From contig NZ_JACOPE010000001.1 of assembly GCF_014287355.1 (NCBI RefSeq), positions 1,736,001 through 1,800,000 of the forward strand: DNA of 64,000 bases. The letters are read 5' to 3'. Below the pieces are notes generated by a model that was given only the letters and a program-made list of their open reading frames with translations, did no database searches and was not told where the DNA came from. Numbering within the stretch: position 1 is the stretch's first letter; the number at the start of each line of letters is the position of its first letter. The stretch is from Ruminococcus hominis (GTDB taxonomy: Bacteria > Bacillota > Clostridia > Lachnospirales > Lachnospiraceae). This document shows positions 56,900 to 64,000 of this stretch, piece by piece. The position numbers and the translations under genes were made by a program.

Positions 56900-58990
56900 T
56901 TAAGCTTCTGCATCTTCTGTCTCATCTGTATTATCAACTTCTGCATCTTCTGTCGGTTTCATCACAATTCTGTCTTCTTTCTTTTCTTGTGACTCATCTG
57001 GTTCAGGGATTCCCTTCACTTCACGGAAAATCTTCATAAATTCTTTTCCTGTGATGGTTTCTTTCTCAATCAAGAATGCTGCGATTTTATCCAAAACTTC
57101 TCTGTTCTCGGTCAACAATGATTTTGCCTCATCATAAGCTTTCTTCAGCATCTCCATAACTTCTTTATCTATCTCTGCAGCCGTTGCTTCCCCACAATTC
57201 ATGACCGCACGACCATCCAAATATCTGTGCTGCACGGATTCCAGACCAATCAAGCCAAACTTTTCAGACATACCATACTGCGTGATCATTGCTCTTGCAA
57301 TCTTTGTAGCCTGCTCTATATCATTAGATGCTCCTGTTGTAACAGTATCGAAAACAATTTCCTCTGCCGCACGACCTGCCAATGCCCCTACAAGCATTGC
57401 CTCTAATTCTTTCTTTGTATTCAAGAATTTCTCTTCTTCCGGTGTTTGCATTACATATCCAAGAGCCCCCATTGTTCTAGGCACGATTGTAATTTTCTGA
57501 ACCGGCTCTGCATCTTTTTGAAGAGCACTCACCAACGCATGTCCGACTTCGTGATATGAAACAATTCGGCGTTCCTCGTTGCTCATAATTCTGTCTTTTT
57601 TCTCTTTTCCAACCAGAACTACTTCAACTGCCTCAAATAAATCTTTCTGACTTACAACCTGACGTCCATGCTTAACTGCATTGATCGCAGCTTCATTGAT
57701 CATATTAGCAAGATCTGAACCAACCGCTCCTGATGTAGCCAATGCAATTGCTTCCAAATCAACAGTCTCATCCATCTTAACATCTTTTGAATGTACTTTT
57801 AAAATCTCCACACGGCCTTTCAAATCCGGTTTATCAACAATGATTCTTCTGTCGAAACGTCCTGGTCTTAAAAGTGCCGGATCCAGCACTTCCGGTCTAT
57901 TTGTTGCTGCTAAAAGCAAAAGACCTTTATTTGTATCAAATCCATCCATCTCCGCCAAAAGCTGATTCAATGTCTGCTCTCGTTCATCATTACCGCCGCC
58001 CATAGCTGTATCACGGCTTTTACCAATCGCATCAATCTCATCAATAAACACAATACATGGTGCCATCTGCTGAGCCTGTTTAAATAAATCTCGTACTCTG
58101 GATGCTCCTACACCAACATACATCTCCACAAATGCAGAACCCGATAACGAGAAAAATGGAACCTTTGCCTCTCCAGCAACAGCCTTGGCAAGCAAAGTCT
58201 TACCTGTTCCCGGAGGGCCTACAAGTAATGCTCCTTTTGGAAGTTTTGCTCCGATACCTGTATATTTACCCGGGTTATGCAGGAAATCAACTACCTCCTG
58301 CAAAGACTCTTTTGCTTCATCTTCACCTGCAACATCCTGGAATGTCACTCCGGTTTCTTTCTCCACATATACTTTCGCATTGCTCTTTCCTATTCCCATC
58401 ATACCGCCACCTTTGGTCATGCGTTTCATAAGGAAATTAAACAATATCATAAGTAATACAATTGGAAGAATTACTGTTACAAACATTTCAAATATGATAG
58501 AAGACATTGTATCAGGAATTTCCTGCTCATAGTCTACCCCGGCATTATACAAACGTTCTGGCAGTGAATCATCATTCACTATCCCCGTATAATAATCCGG
58601 TTCTTTTGTGCTCTCCATATCACTTTCTGAAACACCAAGCTGCTTTGCCAGATCATCTGCCAAGTCTTGTGCTTCCTGTAATGTACTGTTCTCAGTTGTC
58701 GCAGACTCAGTTGAATTCTGCGTAGTATCGTCGTCGTCCAGTTCTTCTTTTACTGATACGCCATCTTTTAATGTAATATAAATTCTTGATGAACTGATCT
58801 TAACTTTATCAACTTTTCCATCATCTACCATTTTCAGAAATTTATAATAGCTGATTTCCTGCGGATTCTTATCCTGCATCAATGAATACAGCCCCATTAC
58901 AACAAAAATAGCCAGTAAGGTGGTAATTATGATCACACTCCATCCCTGCCGGTTATTTCTAGGCTTATTGTTATTATTTTGATTATCCAT
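56900..58990 (-). CDS. ftsH: ATP-dependent zinc metalloprotease FtsH
   Basis: 696 aa membrane-bound AAA+ protease for membrane-protein quality control. Two helices (residues 15-38 and about 160-185) flank a periplasmic domain that here contains a Thr/Glu/Asp-rich insertion. AAA module: Walker [19 protein letters not shown] near 258, [36 protein letters not shown]. Zinc site HEVGH near 478. Acidic tail. AGGAGG lies 6 bases before ATG 58990; the frame from 59047 adds 19 unlikely residues. Confidence 0.96.
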   Translation of the reverse strand: MDNQNNNNKPRNNRQGWSVIIITTLLAIFVVMGLYSLMQDKNPQEISYYKFLKMVDDGKVDKVKISSSRIYITLKDGVSVKEELDDDDTTQNSTESATTENSTLQEAQDLADDLAKQLGVSESDMESTKEPDYYTGIVNDDSLPERLYNAGVDYEQEIPDTMSSIIFEMFVTVILPIVLLMILFNFLMKRMTKGGGMMGIGKSNAKVYVEKETGVTFQDVAGEDEAKESLQEVVDFLHNPGKYTGIGAKLPKGALLVGPPGTGKTLLAKAVAGEAKVPFFSLSGSAFVEMYVGVGASRVRDLFKQAQQMAPCIVFIDEIDAIGKSRDTAMGGGNDEREQTLNQLLAEMDGFDTNKGLLLLAATNRPEVLDPALLRPGRFDRRIIVDKPDLKGRVEILKVHSKDVKMDETVDLEAIALATSGAVGSDLANMINEAAINAVKHGRQVVSQKDLFEAVEVVLVGKEKKDRIMSNEERRIVSYHEVGHALVSALQKDAEPVQKITIVPRTMGALGYVMQTPEEEKFLNTKKELEAMLVGALAGRAAEEIVFDTVTTGASNDIEQATKIARAMITQYGMSEKFGLIGLESVQHRYLDGRAVMNCGEATAAEIDKEVMEMLKKAYDEAKSLLTENREVLDKIAAFLIEKETITGKEFMKIFREVKGIPEPDESQEKKEDRIVMKPTEDAEVDNTDETEDAEA

Positions 58991-59066
58991 TCTGTTCCTC
59001 CTAAAGTCCACTGTTATCATTATAAATTCCACAAACTTATAAATCAATAAAAAAATAGTGAAAATA

Positions 59067-59099
59067 TTGTAAACAACAGCAATTATATAGTATACTATA
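59067..59099. promoter_or_regulatory. Promoter region with a 14-bp palindrome between ftsH and DUF1846 gene
   Basis: The perfect palindrome TATAGTATACTATA (59086-59099) contains TATACT on both strands, so one element may supply the -10 box of both divergent genes. On the plus strand TTGTAA (59067-59072) is 18 bases upstream of TATACT (59091-59096). Confidence 0.5.
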
Positions 59100-59195
59100 G
59101 CATGTAGGATTTTTTCTTGTTACTTTTTGTCATAAAATGTAAGGAATCTTCCTATCAAGAAAAATCAATGTCATTAAATATAAAGAGAGGTCAAC

Positions 59196-60674
59196 ATGAA
59201 AATAGGTTTTGATAATGAAAAGTATCTAAAAATGCAGTCCGAACATATTCGTCAAAGAATTGAACAGTTTGATCATAAATTGTATCTTGAATTTGGCGGT
59301 AAACTTTTTGACGACTATCATGCATCCAGAGTTCTTCCGGGATTTCAGCCGGACAGTAAACTTCAGATGCTGAAGCAATTAAGTTCTCAGGCGGAAATCA
59401 TCATTGTAATCAGCGCTAAAGATATCGAAAAAAATAAAGTGCGTGGTGATCTGGGGATCACTTACGATTCCGATGTTCTTCGTCTTATGGATTCTTTCCA
59501 TGATAATGGACTTTACGTAGGCAGTGTCGTAATCACTCAATTTTCCGGTCAGGAAAGTGCACTGATGTTTAGAAACCGTTTGGAAAAACTCAACATTAAA
59601 GTTTATATGCACTACAATATCCCTGGTTATCCTTCCAATGTGGCACAGATTGTCAGTGATGAAGGCTATGGAAAAAATGATTATATTGAAACAACCAGAC
59701 CTCTGGTCATTATTACTGCACCAGGTCCTGGAAGCGGTAAGATGGCAACTTGTCTGTCTCAGTTATATCATGAGCATAAAAGAGGAATTCATGCAGGATA
59801 TGCCAAATTTGAAACATTCCCTATCTGGAATCTTCCATTAAGCCATCCTGTTAATCTTGCTTATGAAGCTGCAACTGCCGATTTAAATGATATCAACATG
59901 ATTGATCCATACCATTTAGAAGCATACGGGGAAACAACCGTAAATTACAACCGTGATGTAGAGATTTTCCCTGTACTCAATACTATTTTCCATAAAATTT
60001 ATGGAAAGAGCCCTTACAAATCTCCTACTGACATGGGAGTCAACATGGCTGGAAATTGTATTTGTGATGATGAGGCATGCCGCGAAGCATCACGTCAGGA
60101 AATTATTCGTCGCTACTATGAAGCAAAGAACGCGATTTTAAAAGGAACCTGTTCTGAAGAGACAATACAAAAGCTGGAACTTCTTATGAGTCAGGTAGAC
60201 GTAACAGTTCAGGATCGCCCTGTTGTTGCAGCAGCAATGAGCCGTGCCGAAGAGACAAATGGTCCTGCTGCTTCTCTTGAACTTCCTGATGGTAAAATCG
60301 TAACCGGTAAGACATCTGCTCTCCTTGGTGCGTCCGCTGCACTTTTGCTTAACGCAATCAAGGAACTCGCTGGTCTGGACCATGAACTCCAGATTATTTC
60401 ACCAGAGTCTATCGAACCGATTCAAAAGCTTAAGACAGAATACTTAAGAAGCCAGAACCCTCGTCTGCATACAGATGAAGTATTGATTGCACTTTCTGCG
60501 AGTGCTGCTTCAAGAAAGGATGCTGCACTTGCATTACAGCAGCTTCCTAAATTACGTGGATGTCAGGCTCATACTTCTGTTATGTTGTCTAATGTCGACA
60601 TTAAAATATTTAAAAAATTAGGTGTTCAGCTTACCTGTGAGGCAGTCTATGAGAACGGACATGTCTATCACTAA
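59196..60674 (+). CDS. DUF1846 domain-containing protein
   Basis: 492 aa, full length for the DUF1846 family, whose function is not known. Seen: MKIGFDNEKYLKMQSEHIRQ, LYLEFGGKLFDDYHASRVLPG near 30-50, RPLVIITAPGPGSGKMATCL near 169 (a glycine-rich GPGSGK loop like a P-loop), HPVNLAYEAATADLNDIN near 216, and MGVNMAGNCICDDEACREAS near 280 with a cysteine pair. The P-loop-like GPGSGK suggests nucleotide or phosphate binding. GAGAGG precedes ATG. Monocistronic and divergent from ftsH. Confidence 0.9.
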   Translation: MKIGFDNEKYLKMQSEHIRQRIEQFDHKLYLEFGGKLFDDYHASRVLPGFQPDSKLQMLKQLSSQAEIIIVISAKDIEKNKVRGDLGITYDSDVLRLMDSFHDNGLYVGSVVITQFSGQESALMFRNRLEKLNIKVYMHYNIPGYPSNVAQIVSDEGYGKNDYIETTRPLVIITAPGPGSGKMATCLSQLYHEHKRGIHAGYAKFETFPIWNLPLSHPVNLAYEAATADLNDINMIDPYHLEAYGETTVNYNRDVEIFPVLNTIFHKIYGKSPYKSPTDMGVNMAGNCICDDEACREASRQEIIRRYYEAKNAILKGTCSEETIQKLELLMSQVDVTVQDRPVVAAAMSRAEETNGPAASLELPDGKIVTGKTSALLGASAALLLNAIKELAGLDHELQIISPESIEPIQKLKTEYLRSQNPRLHTDEVLIALSASAASRKDAALALQQLPKLRGCQAHTSVMLSNVDIKIFKKLGVQLTCEAVYENGHVYH

Positions 60675-60770
60675 AAAATAGGACTGTACTTTCCTTTATC
60701 TAAGTATACTTTTTGTAATTTAGGGGAATATAACAAATTTACTTTAGAGATTTATACTAAGGAGGATAAT

Positions 60771-62399
60771 ATGGCAGTAAAATATGTATTTGTCACCGGA
60801 GGTGTCGTATCCGGTCTTGGAAAAGGAATCACAGCAGCATCTCTCGGTCGTCTTTTGAAGGCCCGCGGATATACTGTGACAATGCAAAAATTTGATCCTT
60901 ATATTAATATTGATCCGGGAACAATGAATCCCGTTCAGCACGGAGAAGTCTTCGTAACAGATGATGGTGCTGAAACAGACCTTGACCTTGGACATTATGA
61001 ACGTTTTATCGATGAGAATCTTACTAAGAACTCGAATGTCACAACAGGTAAAATTTATTGGTCTGTATTACAGAAAGAACGTCGTGGCGATTTCGGTGGA
61101 GGTACCGTTCAGGTTATTCCACATATTACAAACGAGATCAAAAGCAGATTTTACCGTAATCCTGCTGCTACAGATACTGAAATCGCGATTATTGAGGTCG
61201 GTGGTACTGTCGGAGATATTGAGAGTCAACCATTTCTTGAATCCATCCGTCAGTTTCAACATGAAAAAGGAGCAGAAAATGTTATTCTGATCCACGTTAC
61301 TTTAATTCCTTACCTGAGAGCATCTCAGGAGATGAAAACAAAACCAACTCAGGCAAGCGTAAAAGAATTGCAGGGAATGGGAATTCAGCCGGACATCATC
61401 GTATGCCGCTCTGAATACCCATTGGACGCGGGAATGAAAGACAAAATTTCTTTGTTCTGCAATCTTCCTGCTAATCATGTATTGCAAAACCTTGATGTGG
61501 ATTACTTATATGAAGCTCCACTTGCTATGGAAAAAGAGCACCTGGCACAGGTTGTCTGCGAATCCCTGCATTTGCCTTGTCCAGAGCCAAATTTAAAAGA
61601 CTGGACAGAAATGGTAGATAATTTGCGTCATCCGACACAGGAAGTTACTGTTGCACTTGTCGGAAAATACATCCAGCTTCATGATGCTTATATCAGTGTG
61701 GTAGAAGCATTAAAGCACGGAGGTATCTATAGTCATACTACTGTAAATATCAAGTGGGTTGATTCTGAAACTGTTACATCTGAAAATGTGGAAGAAATCC
61801 TTGGTGATGTAAGCGGTATTTTAGTACCTGGCGGATTTGGAGATCGTGGTATTGAAGGAAAAATCGAAGCAATTAAATATGCCAGAACACATAATGTTCC
61901 ATTTCTTGGTCTTTGCCTTGGTATGCAGCTTTCTATTGTTGAATTTGCAAGAGACGTTATCGGCTACAATGATGCTCACAGCATGGAATTAAATCCAAAT
62001 ACAACGCATCCTGTCATCCATATTATGCCTGACCAGATTGGTATCGAAGATATCGGAGGAACATTAAGACTCGGATCATACCCTTGCGTACTGAAAGAGG
62101 ATTCTAAAGCTTATGCATTGTATGGAACAAAAGATATCAACGAACGTCATCGTCATCGTTATGAAGTCAACAACGATTATCGCGAAGTATTGGAAGAGAA
62201 CGGCATGATGCTTTCAGGTCTTTCTCCTGACGGACGTATTGTAGAGATGATTGAAATTCCATCTCACCCTTGGTTCATTGCAACACAGGCACATCCTGAG
62301 TTAAAATCCAGACCAAACAAACCACACCCACTATTCAAGGGATTTGTGGAAGCATCTTTAAAATTTTCAAATACAGCATCAGGAAAGACGCTTTCCTAA
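60771..62399 (+). CDS. pyrG: CTP synthase
   Basis: 542 aa: synthase domain with [20 protein letters not shown] at residues 10-29, [20 protein letters not shown] and [21 protein letters not shown]-terminal glutaminase with [10 protein letters not shown] near 350, nucleophile Cys in FLGLCLGMQ near 383 and the HPE end of the triad in [12 protein letters not shown]. Makes CTP from UTP and glutamine. AGGAGG precedes ATG; no leader attenuator is evident. Confidence 0.97.
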   Translation: MAVKYVFVTGGVVSGLGKGITAASLGRLLKARGYTVTMQKFDPYINIDPGTMNPVQHGEVFVTDDGAETDLDLGHYERFIDENLTKNSNVTTGKIYWSVLQKERRGDFGGGTVQVIPHITNEIKSRFYRNPAATDTEIAIIEVGGTVGDIESQPFLESIRQFQHEKGAENVILIHVTLIPYLRASQEMKTKPTQASVKELQGMGIQPDIIVCRSEYPLDAGMKDKISLFCNLPANHVLQNLDVDYLYEAPLAMEKEHLAQVVCESLHLPCPEPNLKDWTEMVDNLRHPTQEVTVALVGKYIQLHDAYISVVEALKHGGIYSHTTVNIKWVDSETVTSENVEEILGDVSGILVPGGFGDRGIEGKIEAIKYARTHNVPFLGLCLGMQLSIVEFARDVIGYNDAHSMELNPNTTHPVIHIMPDQIGIEDIGGTLRLGSYPCVLKEDSKAYALYGTKDINERHRHRYEVNNDYREVLEENGMMLSGLSPDGRIVEMIEIPSHPWFIATQAHPELKSRPNKPHPLFKGFVEASLKFSNTASGKTLS

Positions 62400-62410
62400 T
62401 ATAAGACAAT

Positions 62411-62438
62411 AAAAAAAGAGCCACGCGGCTCTTTTTTT
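62411..62438 (+). terminator. pyrG terminator
   Basis: AAAAAAAGAGCC pairs with GGCTCTTTTTTT around ACGC; perfect and usable from both strands. Confidence 0.92.
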
Positions 62439-62445
62439 ATTATTA

Positions 62446-62610
62446 TTTATCTTAGTCGAGAAGACTCCCACCTCTTCAGGTGGTGAGTAATAGCAAATTT
62501 GTCTCAGTGGGAGTCCAATCTCCGACTAAGATAAACGCTCCGCGAGGATGCGCAGTGATTCTGATAGGAATATGTCAGCTTCGCTGACCAGAATCACGCG
62601 CTAAGTCTCA
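62446..62610 (+). repeat. Dispersed repeat, copy C (most complete), IS200/IS605-like ends
   Basis: Outer arms TTTATCTTAGTCG (62446-62458) and CGACTAAGATAAA (62523-62535) pair over 13 bp. Inside, ACTC-CCACCT and AGGTGG-T-GAGT form a hairpin with a CTTC loop, a bulged T and an unpaired C at the ACTC/CCACCT join (62464-62488), which competes with GACTCCCAC/GTGGGAGTC pairing (62463-62471 with 62507-62515). To the right is CTCCGCGAG, then a long hairpin: GTGATTCTG (62555-62563) with CAGAATCAC (62589-62597), enclosing GTCAGC-TTC-GCTGAC (62574-62588). The far end reaches the lysA stop codon. No ORF is inside. Confidence 0.8.
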
Positions 62611-63894
62611 CGGACGTTCGACTTTATTTATTAATTTCTTTCCAATATCAAAACAATCAAATGTCGCAAAATAATCTGCCGGTGTCTCTGCACGGCGAAT
62701 CAGCTGTACACTTCCATCTTCTTTCAAAAGCAATTCTGCTGATTTTAATTTTCCATTATAATTATATCCCATTGAAAAGCCGTGTGCCCCTGTATCATGA
62801 ATAACCAGGTAATCTCCTTTATCAATCTTTGGAAGCATACGGTCAATTGCAAATTTATCATTATTTTCACACAGGGATCCTGTAATATCGTATTTATGAT
62901 CACATGGCTGGTCTTCTTTCCCCATTACAGTAATATGATGATATGCACCATACATTGCAGGACGCATCAAATTCACAGCACATGCATCTACACCGATATA
63001 TTCTTTATGTGTATGTTTCTCATGGATTGCTTTTGTAACCAGACATCCATAAGGTCCCATCATAAAACGACCTAATTCTGTATAAATTGCAACATCTCCC
63101 ATTTTGGCAGGAACAAGAACTTCTTCATATACACGACGGACACCTTCTCCAATTGCACGAATATCATTTGGTGTCTGGTCTGGTTTATAAGGGATTCCAA
63201 TACCGCCTGAAAGATTAATAAACGTAATATGTGCTCCAGTCTCTTTCTGAAGTTTAACTGCTTCTTCAAACAACACCTTCGCAAGCATTGGATAATAATC
63301 ATTTGTCACTGTATTACTTGCAAGAAATGCATGAATTCCAAATTCTTTTGCTCCTTTAGACTTCAGGATCTTATATGCCTCTGTCATTTGTTCTGTTGTC
63401 ATTCCATATTTTGCATCTCCGGGATTATCCATAATATCGTTACTTATCTTAAACAATCCACCCGGATTATAACGACAGCTGATTCTTTCCGGAATATGTC
63501 CAATTGCTTTCTCCAGGAAATCAATATGTGTAATATCATCTAAATTGATTGTGGCACCCAATTTATCTGCATACTGGAATTCTTCCATCGGTGTATCATT
63601 TGATGAAAACATAATATCCTGTCCTACTGCTCCCATTGCCTCTGAGAGCATCAATTCAGTATATGAAGAGCAGTCGCACCCACATCCATATTCTCTTAAA
63701 ATCTGGATTAAAAATGGATTTGGTGTTGCTTTGACAGCAAAATATTCTTTATATCCCGGATTCCATGCAAATGCTTCTTTCAATGCCTTTGCATTTTCAC
63801 GAATTCCTTTTTCATCATAAAGATGAAAAGGTGTTGGATATGTTTTTGTAATTTCTTCAATCTGCTCTTTTGTCACAAATGGTTTTTTACTCAT
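62608..63894 (-). CDS. lysA: Diaminopimelate decarboxylase
   Basis: 428 aa PLP enzyme (alanine-racemase fold) for the last step of lysine synthesis. PLP lysine in EYFAVKATPNP near residue 54, GCGCDCSSYTEL near 73, glycine loop NLSGGIGIPY near 225, TELGRFMMGP near 268 and the substrate/Cys motif GSLCENNDKF near 346. GGAG lies 9 bases before ATG. The last residues KVERP are encoded at the edge of repeat copy C, so the C-terminus was probably altered by the element. Confidence 0.95.
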   Translation of the reverse strand: MSKKPFVTKEQIEEITKTYPTPFHLYDEKGIRENAKALKEAFAWNPGYKEYFAVKATPNPFLIQILREYGCGCDCSSYTELMLSEAMGAVGQDIMFSSNDTPMEEFQYADKLGATINLDDITHIDFLEKAIGHIPERISCRYNPGGLFKISNDIMDNPGDAKYGMTTEQMTEAYKILKSKGAKEFGIHAFLASNTVTNDYYPMLAKVLFEEAVKLQKETGAHITFINLSGGIGIPYKPDQTPNDIRAIGEGVRRVYEEVLVPAKMGDVAIYTELGRFMMGPYGCLVTKAIHEKHTHKEYIGVDACAVNLMRPAMYGAYHHITVMGKEDQPCDHKYDITGSLCENNDKFAIDRMLPKIDKGDYLVIHDTGAHGFSMGYNYNGKLKSAELLLKEDGSVQLIRRAETPADYFATFDCFDIGKKLINKVERP

Positions 63895-63895
63895 C

Positions 63896-64000
63896 TTATT
63901 GCTTCTCCTTACTTAATGTCATTAGTTTTATCTCATTCGCCAATGCATTTTTATAAAGCATCACGAAATTCTTTTTTCCGGAATAAAGGCAGGTATTCAT
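63896..64000 (-). CDS. 3' end of an upstream gene, unidentified
   Basis: A frame entering from the right edge ends at TAA 63896, one base before lysA. The visible 34 residues are MNTCLYSGKKNFVMLYKNAL and ANEIKLMTLSKEKQ; the ATG at the very edge may be internal. The stop adjoins the lysA ribosome site, suggesting co-transcription if real. No family was recognised. Confidence 0.3.
   Translation of the reverse strand: MNTCLYSGKKNFVMLYKNALANEIKLMTLSKEKQ

Noticed and set aside
60675..60770. Possible attenuator or reiterative-transcription leader for pyrG
   Set aside because: No GGGC-type start or terminator hairpin is visible in the 96-base leader.

Overview
This window looks like the low-GC chromosome of a gut Lachnospiraceae-type clostridium (Bacillota). 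Supporting signs are the A+T-rich codon use, purine-rich AGGAGG-type ribosome sites, and Firmicute gene sets and orders: tig-clpP-clpX-lon-engB, uvrB-uvrA, prfB with a programmed frameshift, hprK, class III fbp and long-form hpf. No rRNA, tRNA or CRISPR array was found. The genus is not determined.

Layout. 1-9.5 kb (minus strand): small membrane proteins, comF, recD2, an MreB-type actin, uvrA and uvrB. 9.6-14.9 kb: a beta-lactam-sensing module. blaI-blaR1 (plus strand) converge on two paralogous lipoproteins that lie downstream of a gutted MecA-like penicillin-binding protein gene. The blaI promoter and the dead PBP promoter carry the same BlaI-type dyad (TTACA-N2-TGTAA), so this was probably one regulon whose effector has been lost. 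14.4-21.2 kb: a scar zone of gene fragments with missing middles or ends (PBP, RelE-type toxin, GH78 rhamnosidase, AraC regulator, FecE-like ATPase tail, Rpn-like nuclease tail). It surrounds an intact pair of ABC exporter half-transporters, a YgbA_NO protein, a DUF454 protein and an intact Phd/YefM antitoxin. 21.2-25.6 kb: two tandem DtxR-like regulators, an acyl-CoA transferase and a short-chain dehydrogenase. 25.6-27.8 kb: an AlkD-like protein and an orphan microcompartment satellite (EutP-like GTPase plus two EutS/PduU-type shell proteins).

27.8-47.5 kb is mainly housekeeping: an AI-2E-type transporter, engB, lon, clpX, clpP, tig, a DJ-1 protein, a CYTH protein, an XRE regulator, hom, prfB, secA, a eukaryotic-type hisA, a small lipoprotein, fbp, dapB and a two-OB-fold SSB. 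47.6-64 kb continues with typA, hpf, yigZ, a class A PBP, hprK, uvrC, ftsH, a DUF1846 protein, pyrG and lysA.

The main unexplained structure is a dispersed repeat with three copies (53.76, 56.8 and 62.45 kb). Each copy is preceded by TTTAT and starts just after a coding sequence or terminator. The fullest copy folds into nested hairpins, one with a bulged T. It resembles a non-autonomous IS200/IS605-type element or an orphan transposon-end RNA, and its far end appears to supply the last codons of lysA.
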